Part shown: piece after piece, positions 58,817 through 64,000 of the stretch
Layout: every line of letters starts with the position of its first letter
How positions within the stretch are numbered: position 1 is the first letter of the stretch
Assembly (NCBI GenBank): GCA_014925825.1
Contig: JACGCK010000231.1
Coordinates: 1 to 64,000 of the forward strand
Direction of reading: 5' to 3'
Source of the DNA: Pholiota molesta
Taxonomy: Eukaryota; Basidiomycota; Agaricomycetes; Agaricales; Strophariaceae
DNA length: 64,000 bases
Position numbers and translations under genes: made by a program
Notes under the pieces: generated by a model
What the model saw: the letters and a program-made list of their open reading frames with translations, nothing else
Databases searched by the model: none
Told to the model about the DNA's origin: nothing

Positions 58817-61590
58817 ATGCCAGCAAAGGTCGCTAAAGTCTCCGATGCGACGGGAACTCCCCCCGCGCCAAAAGGGCCAAAGCTTAGAACTACGAGCAAT
58901 TCTCGGCAGACCGCCGACTACGCCCCCGTCGGAACTACTCTACAGCCGACGCCCCGTCTTCCGTTCCCCGTTCGACTCACGCTTCGCCCAGGCATTCCAG
59001 ACGTGCTTCTATGGAGGAAGTGGAGGACCCGGATAGTCCCAAGGGCCCGCCCAGAGCACCTTCTCCGGGTCGCCCTATTTTAGAACGATCCGACGCTCGT
59101 GACAGATCACCCGCTACTCCAATTCGCTCTGCGCGATCCATCGACGCAAGAGGAAGAAAGCAATATAAAGAACCCCGCTCGAATCCGGCCGTCGTGGCTC
59201 GTGGACCAACGAGTAAACCCGCTAGCGTGGCTGCCTCCCCTGGACCTGCCAAAGGTTCTCGGGTAGCGTCCGTTACGAAATCAGCTCAGGCTCCAAAGGG
59301 CTCGCTGACGGCTGATGTACCTCAGAGCGCTGTTTTTTTACAGTCTCCCACTCGTGCCTCGTCACGGTCGAATTCGCCTAGTCCCCGGTCCCCTACCGAG
59401 AAAAGGACGATGATGGAAGTCCCGAAGTCAATCTTTGACGGGATAACCGTCATGAATGGGATCGTGATATACGATGAACCACTCCAAGCTTCAGTCAGTA
59501 GACTGCATCCACCTTGGATCGAATTCTCGGAAGATGTCGACCCTCTCGACGCTTATGGAGGCGTAGACGGAATGTTGGAAGGTCGCCCTGCGGAAGAAGC
59601 GCTTTGGATCCGAGACATTTTAATTCGTTGGACCTATCCCGACCTCGACTGCAACTACGAAAACCTTCCTAACCTGGTCGAAACCGTTACCGCCACTAAG
59701 CTGACCGTAAACGACCTTATCGAATACAACAGCATTACGGGAACCAAATTCTACTCCTTCCATTCGAAACTTTTGGACTTAGGTTTGGCCCTTCAAGCTC
59801 TCACCCAGATACTCAGGGCGTTCACGGATTTCTTCTATGGCCACGATGCTTCCTCGTTCTATCCGGACAGAGACTTCAAACTCCTTCGTCTCTTAGCCTG
59901 GCACACGCAACCCGAAGAAATGGTCGCTACATACAAGGTTCTCCAAAGACGTTGCTCTTTAGCAGTAGTCCACGTCACGAAACATCTTAACAAAATTAAA
60001 AAGGTGTTTCTCCTTGACCGTGAAGAGGCTTTTTCAGTCTCTTCCTACAACTCGACGACTGGTTCGGAGCGAATACGAATCGATGATCTTTCTCCTCGAT
60101 CTACACTGCGAACCTATCTTTCTAGAGACGATTTCGCTTCTGACTTCGTTGGAGAAGACACCGTCTTGCGAGCGAATGTCCTAAACAACATCGAATCTTC
60201 CAGTGAACTTTTCAAACCGACGCCCTATACTCATCGTTCTTACACTCCAGCTCTCAACCAATCTGCTGATGCAGTTAGTGAGCGATTGAAGTTCATCAAC
60301 GAGAGGAGTACGAGGAGTAGACCCGAAGAACCCGATTCCATCAGTGGGTTCCTCGCTCAACGACAAGTCACTTTTGCACCCCCGACCCCGCATTTTGCCT
60401 CTACCTCTATCAGCAGCATAAATCGTCAGCACCCCGTTTCGTCTTTGCCCGGTGTAGGCACCGTACCCACCATAAAGATCGACACCTTCAACAACTCTGG
60501 GGGGCCTACTGCTGCCTGGGGGGGATCTACCTGGGGGGGACCATCTGTTCAGCCCACTAAAGGGATATTGCCAAACGTCTCCAATGCAGCTACTTTTCCG
60601 TCGACATCTAACTGGAGCTCTTATCAATTCTCGCACGACGCGAATTCCTCAAAGCCCAACGATCCTTCCCAACCACCGGGAAATGGCCCTCCTGATGGAG
60701 GACCGCCTAATCCAGGAGGATTTCATTATCCTGGGGGGGAAGCGGCGGCGGCGGCGGCGGAGGCGGCGGAGGCGGCAGCAGCGGCGGCGGTGGCGGAGGA
60801 AGTGGAGGAGGACCTCCCGGCGGAGGACCTCCTGGAGGAGGCCCGCCCAGTGGAGGACCCTCGGACAAAGGCGGTGGTCCGCCCAATGATCCTCCACCAA
60901 GCGGCCCACACTCAGGTCAACCTTCCCCTCTCTCTTTACCGCCCAACTTCTTCAACACTGGCTGGCAAATGCAAAACAAGATTAACCTCAGTAGCTTACC
61001 TGTCTGGAATGGCAACGGCGACACGATTATCGACTATGTCAGCGAAACCGCGGCTTTTGCTGCTATGAGTGACAACATGAATACCGAGATAGGCCAACTC
61101 GCCCCTTTAAGATGGACGGACCGAGCTAAGAAGTGGTGGGAATCTCTCACTTCCGAGAACCGCAAAATCTACGGACAAAACTGGAATCATCTGCTTTTCG
61201 CCATCCGAGCTCATTTTATGAATGAAAATTGGACTAGACTCCGTATGCAAGAGTTCGAAGAAATGAAATTCCGGCAAAAGAATCATTCGACGGAGCACCC
61301 TCTAGACTTCATTCAACGACGCATACGTTCTCATTCTTTCTTATTCCCTACGGACTCAGACGGACCGGCGGCTATCTCTCGAATTCTGCGCACTCAACCT
61401 ACGGAATGGGGAACCTTGCTCAATGAATTAGTCACCCCCAACATGATGGAATTACAAGCAACTGCGGAACGCATGGAGCAAACTTTGGAAACGTCCTATC
61501 TACTTCACGAGAACCTACGACGAGCCTCCGACCCTAAAGCGTATACCACTCCATATCGTAATCGTTCATTCTCCCGCAAACGAAAGCCCT
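58817..61590 (+). CDS. gag: Gypsy gag polyprotein
   Basis: The start at 58817 is the first ATG that opens a sensible protein (MPAKVAKVSDATGTPPAPKG). After one base is lost near 58935, the frame continues as TADAPSSVPRSTHASPRHS and MEEVEDPDSPKGPP. Next come a Pro/Ser-rich disordered region, a folded part (YDEPLQASVSRLHPPWIEF, YPDLDCNYENLPNLVE, LRLLAWHTQPEEMVATYKV) and a long Gly-rich linker after the seven-G run at 60736-60742. The classical retrotransposon gag domain is at about 60990-61480 (LPVWNGNGDTIIDYVSE, RAKKWWESLTSENRKIYGQN, FMNENWTRLRMQEFEEMKF). Gag binds element RNA and assembles particles. The frame ends at a TGA that a further one-base loss brings in at about 61588. Confidence 0.85.
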
Positions 61591-61594
61591 GAAT

Positions 61595-62018
61595 GTAGAA
61601 ACCAATGACTCAGAGGACTCTGCTTCCGAGGACGAGAAACAAAACGAAACTTCAACGAACAAGGAAGCTCACGCCGCCTCATCCTCGCGACCCAGAGGGA
61701 GTCGCGCCCCAGCCACTCCTCGTCCCGGTAGCAATTTTCCCGAGGGAAGGACCATTAATGGTTACGAGTTCAAACGAGACGACACCGTTTTGAGCACCAG
61801 ACCTCCCAATGGATCCTGCTTCATTTGCACTAGTCCAAAACATGCTTATCGAGATTGCCCTCATCACGGAAGATTTTCCTTACTACGCGAAGCTCACGTC
61901 ATTGAATTAGGCATTGACCCGGCTGAGGAGGACGCTTTAGACAGAGAAATGTTAGAATTTTTGATTCAATCGAATTCCTCTCCTGCCTATACGACGACTC
62001 GTCGTCCTCGCCTGACAT
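61595..62018 (+). CDS. gag: Gypsy nucleocapsid zinc knuckle region
   Basis: One frame back from the gag domain. It reads VETNDSEDSASEDEKQNE, a basic RPRGSRAPATPRPGS stretch, and the zinc knuckle CFICTSPKHAYRDC (CX2CX4HX4C), which binds element RNA. After HHGRFSLLREAHVIELGID the sensible frame drops back once more at a five-T run (61967-61971). Confidence 0.8.
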
Positions 62019-62736
62019 AACCAAGGATGCTATGAATGCCGAAGTAGCCAGTGAAAGTGAATCCGGATCAGATTCAAACCTCCCTCCTCGAAACCGTAAT
62101 GAGAGACGACGTGTGAAATTTGAACAAGAGAAAAGCGCCAACACTTCCTCACCATCGTTGATGATACCTCGTAAAGTCAGACGCAAATCTTCTCTCCGAC
62201 GCACCAAGTCCCCAGTCGAGCAGCACTCTTCCACCAGCGCCACGAAGGACGGCAGTCCGCTCGTAATTCCTGCTAAGAAAAGCCGTGCGCTCCCAGAAGG
62301 ACTAGGTTCTTTAGGGACCCAAGCTCTTAGGATTAAAGTTCGCGTCGCCTCCCTTCACAACCCTACTACCGAAGCTCGTCTCGATTCCGGCGCTGACATC
62401 ACTTTGATTTCGGAGGACTTCTATAACTCTTTGACCGACGTGCCGGAATTAAAAGAAGGCCTCCGGATGAAACTCTACCATCTAACGGGTCATGCAAAGG
62501 TCCTAGGCTACACTCGCACCACACTTTTTGCTCCAGCTACCGATAATACCATCGTGAGCTTCGAAATGGAAGCCTACGTAGTACGAGGAATGAGGGTACC
62601 TATACTCATTGGCGAAGACTTTCAGACAACCTACGAAATCGGCTTGACAAGACACGCTTCAGGCAAGTCTGAAGTCCTGGTTGGCCGCAACACACCGAAA
62701 GTCATCGAGGCCTCCTCAGCCATAGCGTGGACTTAG
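61972..62736 (+). CDS. pol: Gypsy aspartic protease
   Basis: The open frame passes an acidic linker (YDDSSSSPDITKDAMNAEV) and a basic stretch (NRNERRRVKFEQE) to the protease: ARLDSGADITLISEDFY carries the catalytic DSG, and VPILIGEDFQTTYEIGL is the second conserved strand. It cuts the gag-pol polyprotein. The frame ends at an artificial stop at 62734 caused by a one-base loss near 62722; the neighbouring frame continues SVDLGFEIRQAFPP. Confidence 0.85.
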   Translation, partial: EFLSCLYDDSSSSPDITKDAMNAEVASESESGSDSNLPPRNRNERRRVKFEQEKSANTSSPSLMIPRKVRRKSSLRRTKSPVEQHSSTSATKDGSPLVIPAKKSRALPEGLGSLGTQALRIKVRVASLHNPTTEARLDSGADITLISEDFYNSLTDVPELKEGLRMKLYHLTGHAKVLGYTRTTLFAPATDNTIVSFEMEAYVVRGMRVPILIGEDFQTTYEIGLTRHASGKSEVLVGRNTPKVIEASSAIAWT

Positions 62737-63119
62737 GCTTCGAAATTCGCCAAGCTTTTCCACCCAATCCTTCGTTCGCTCAAAAGCAATTCGTCGTGGC
62801 AAAGCCAAGCATCCTCCGGCGAACACTGACATCCCGGTTGTTGCAGCGGAGGACGTAGCTATAGCCGCGGGCAGCGTACATAATATCCGCATCGACGCCC
62901 CTTCGACGGGCGGAAGGATTGGATAGTCGAGAAATTACTCATTGCCACGGACACTAATGACATCCTGGCCGCTCCTACCACATGGATCAACTCTGACCAC
63001 CCCTACGTTCCCATGGCTAACCCAAGTACCCGACCATGGTATATCCGTAAGGGCGACGTTGTCGGTCACCTAATCGACCCCGACTCCTTAGACCGCCCAA
63101 CGGCAGAAACTGGGAAAAG
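62724..63119 (+). CDS. pol: Gypsy protease/reverse transcriptase linker, three one-base breaks
   Basis: Three frames must be followed in turn: SVDLGFEIRQAFPPNP (to about 62804), KHPPANTDIPVVAAEDVAIA (to about 62900) and FDGRKDWIVEKLLIATDTND with STRPWYIRKGDVVGHLIDP (to about 63097). Each step loses one base, at AAAGCC, CCCCTT and CGCCCAA. The section between Gypsy protease and reverse transcriptase usually contains such a WYI(R/K)xGxVxG block. Confidence 0.7.
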
Positions 63120-64000
63120 ATGGCGGCAGCGGCCGAAGCTTTTCGAACGATCATAACTGGTACCTTACGGGAACAAGACCTAGCAGCAGCAACTACCGCC
63201 CCTGCGCCCAACGATGACCGACTGAAAGACGATGAAAACTGGGGCCCGAAAACCACAGCGATAGGCCCAGACGATTCCTTAGGCGATGTCGCGGAACTAG
63301 TTAATCTTGGCCCCGACATCCCTCCAGAAATATTACCTCGTCTCGCTGCGGTTCTTCGGAAGAACGAAGACGCATTCGGCACTAATGGTCGACTAGGTCA
63401 GGTCGCCGCTCGTGTAGAGGTCCCTCTTAAACCGGGTACTCAGCCCATTTCAGTTCCAATGTATGGTGCTTCCCCGGCAAAGCGCGAGATAATCGACAAC
63501 CAAGTCAACGCGTGGTTTGAAGCAGGGGTCATCGAGCCCTCCACCAGTCCTTGGGCCTTTCCCGTCGTCGTCGTCTACCGTAATGGTAAACCCCGTCTAG
63601 TAGTTGACTACCGGAAGCTTAATGCGCAAACCATCCCGGACGAATTCCCTATTCCTCGACAGAATGAAATCATCCAGGCTTTGTCAGGTTCACAAGTGCT
63701 ATCCTCATTCGACGCTCTTGCAGGATTTACTCAACTAGAAATGGCAGAGTCAGACAAAGAGAAGACCGCCTTCCGGTGTCATTTGGGTTTATGGCAATTC
63801 AAACGAATGCCTTTCGGCCTCCGTAACGGTCCCTCCATCTTCCAACGAATAATGCAAGGCGTTTTAGCACCCTATCTTTGGCTTTTCACCCTTGTATATA
63901 TCGACGATATAGTTGTTTTCAGCCGAAATTGGGACGAACACTTAGTACACCTCGACAAAGTCCTAGGCGCTATTGCGAAAGCAGGAATCACCCTATCACC
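63120..64000 (+). CDS. pol: Gypsy reverse transcriptase (cut by the window end)
   Basis: Open to the last base. Conserved blocks are VEVPLKPGTQPISVPMYG, IDNQVNAWFEAGVIEPSTSP, KPRLVVDYRKLNAQTIPDEF, SSFDALAGFTQLEMAESDKE, KTAFRCHLGLWQFKRMPFGL, and the catalytic VYIDDIVVFSRNWDEHL with YIDD. It copies element RNA to DNA. The RNase H and integrase parts lie beyond the window. Confidence 0.93.
   Translation, partial: MAAAAEAFRTIITGTLREQDLAAATTAPAPNDDRLKDDENWGPKTTAIGPDDSLGDVAELVNLGPDIPPEILPRLAAVLRKNEDAFGTNGRLGQVAARVEVPLKPGTQPISVPMYGASPAKREIIDNQVNAWFEAGVIEPSTSPWAFPVVVVYRNGKPRLVVDYRKLNAQTIPDEFPIPRQNEIIQALSGSQVLSSFDALAGFTQLEMAESDKEKTAFRCHLGLWQFKRMPFGLRNGPSIFQRIMQGVLAPYLWLFTLVYIDDIVVFSRNWDEHLVHLDKVLGAIAKAGITLS

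Larger units (their letters stand above)
58817..64000 (+). mobile_element. Gypsy LTR retrotransposon, 5' part (continues beyond the window)
   Basis: Coding order gag, zinc knuckle, aspartic protease, reverse transcriptase, with HHLP-like Gypsy reverse transcriptase motifs at the end. Integrase, RNase H and the 3' LTR lie outside. The polyprotein is open throughout except for eight one-base losses, near 58935, 60738, 61585, 61969, 62722, 62804, 62900 and 63097. No nonsense substitution was found. Confidence 0.9.

Noticed and set aside
1..64000. Telomere or centromere identity
   Set aside because: No TTAGGG arrays; the many nested transposons fit any heterochromatic region, so position on the chromosome cannot be told.

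Overview
The window is transposon-rich nuclear DNA from a basidiomycete fungus, most likely an Agaricomycete. The reasons are: genes split by many 43-76 nt introns with GT...AG ends; an F-box/LRR-type gene and a GNAT gene of agaricomycete style; a Plavaka-type transposase paired with a DUF6532 protein; fungal Copia and Gypsy elements; and a tyrosine recombinase of the kind that is very abundant in mushroom-forming fungi. I see no rRNA, tRNA, CRISPR or bacterial operon. The species cannot be named from the sequence.

Layout. 1-13.9 kb is a small gene island held between two inverted copies of a ~1.8 kb repeat (1-1965 and 12135-13860). It holds a fragment of a multi-span membrane protein, a mitochondrial HMG-box protein, a GNAT acetyltransferase, an F-box protein and a secreted ADP-ribosyltransferase-like protein. 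13.9-14.6 kb is a 673 bp hAT-type MITE with an 8 bp target duplication. 14.8-23.5 kb is a Plavaka-type unit. Its transposase gene (minus strand) is broken by a stop codon, a frameshift and a nested 2.47 kb palindromic element with a 7 bp target duplication. The divergent DUF6532 partner gene (plus strand) still looks intact. 23.5-29.7 kb is mostly repeat-derived, non-coding DNA. 29.7-34.8 kb is a 5.1 kb CACTA-like snap-back element (CACTG...CAGTG ends, TAC duplication) that carries a GC-rich, coding-like insert in only one arm. 34.8-49.8 kb is degenerate gene-like sequence followed by a ~12 kb array of ~3 kb higher-order repeats. The array is built from 0.1-0.15 kb modules bracketed by AGAGAGG and CCTCTCT.

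49.8-55.2 kb is a full-length Copia element with identical 411 bp LTRs, inserted into that array, which resumes on its far side (55.2-55.8 kb). Then come two 428 bp direct repeats, a tyrosine recombinase remnant that lacks its GHSFRIGG-type catalytic segment, and from about 57.6 kb the 5' part of a Gypsy element (leader tandem repeats, gag, zinc knuckle, protease, reverse transcriptase) that runs off the window end.

Two points stand out. The array of bracketed modules fits no repeat class I know. And every reading-frame break in the Copia and Gypsy genes (ten of them), plus two in the ART-like gene, is a net loss of one base with no nonsense change, often at a homopolymer. This looks more like uncorrected long-read consensus than natural decay.
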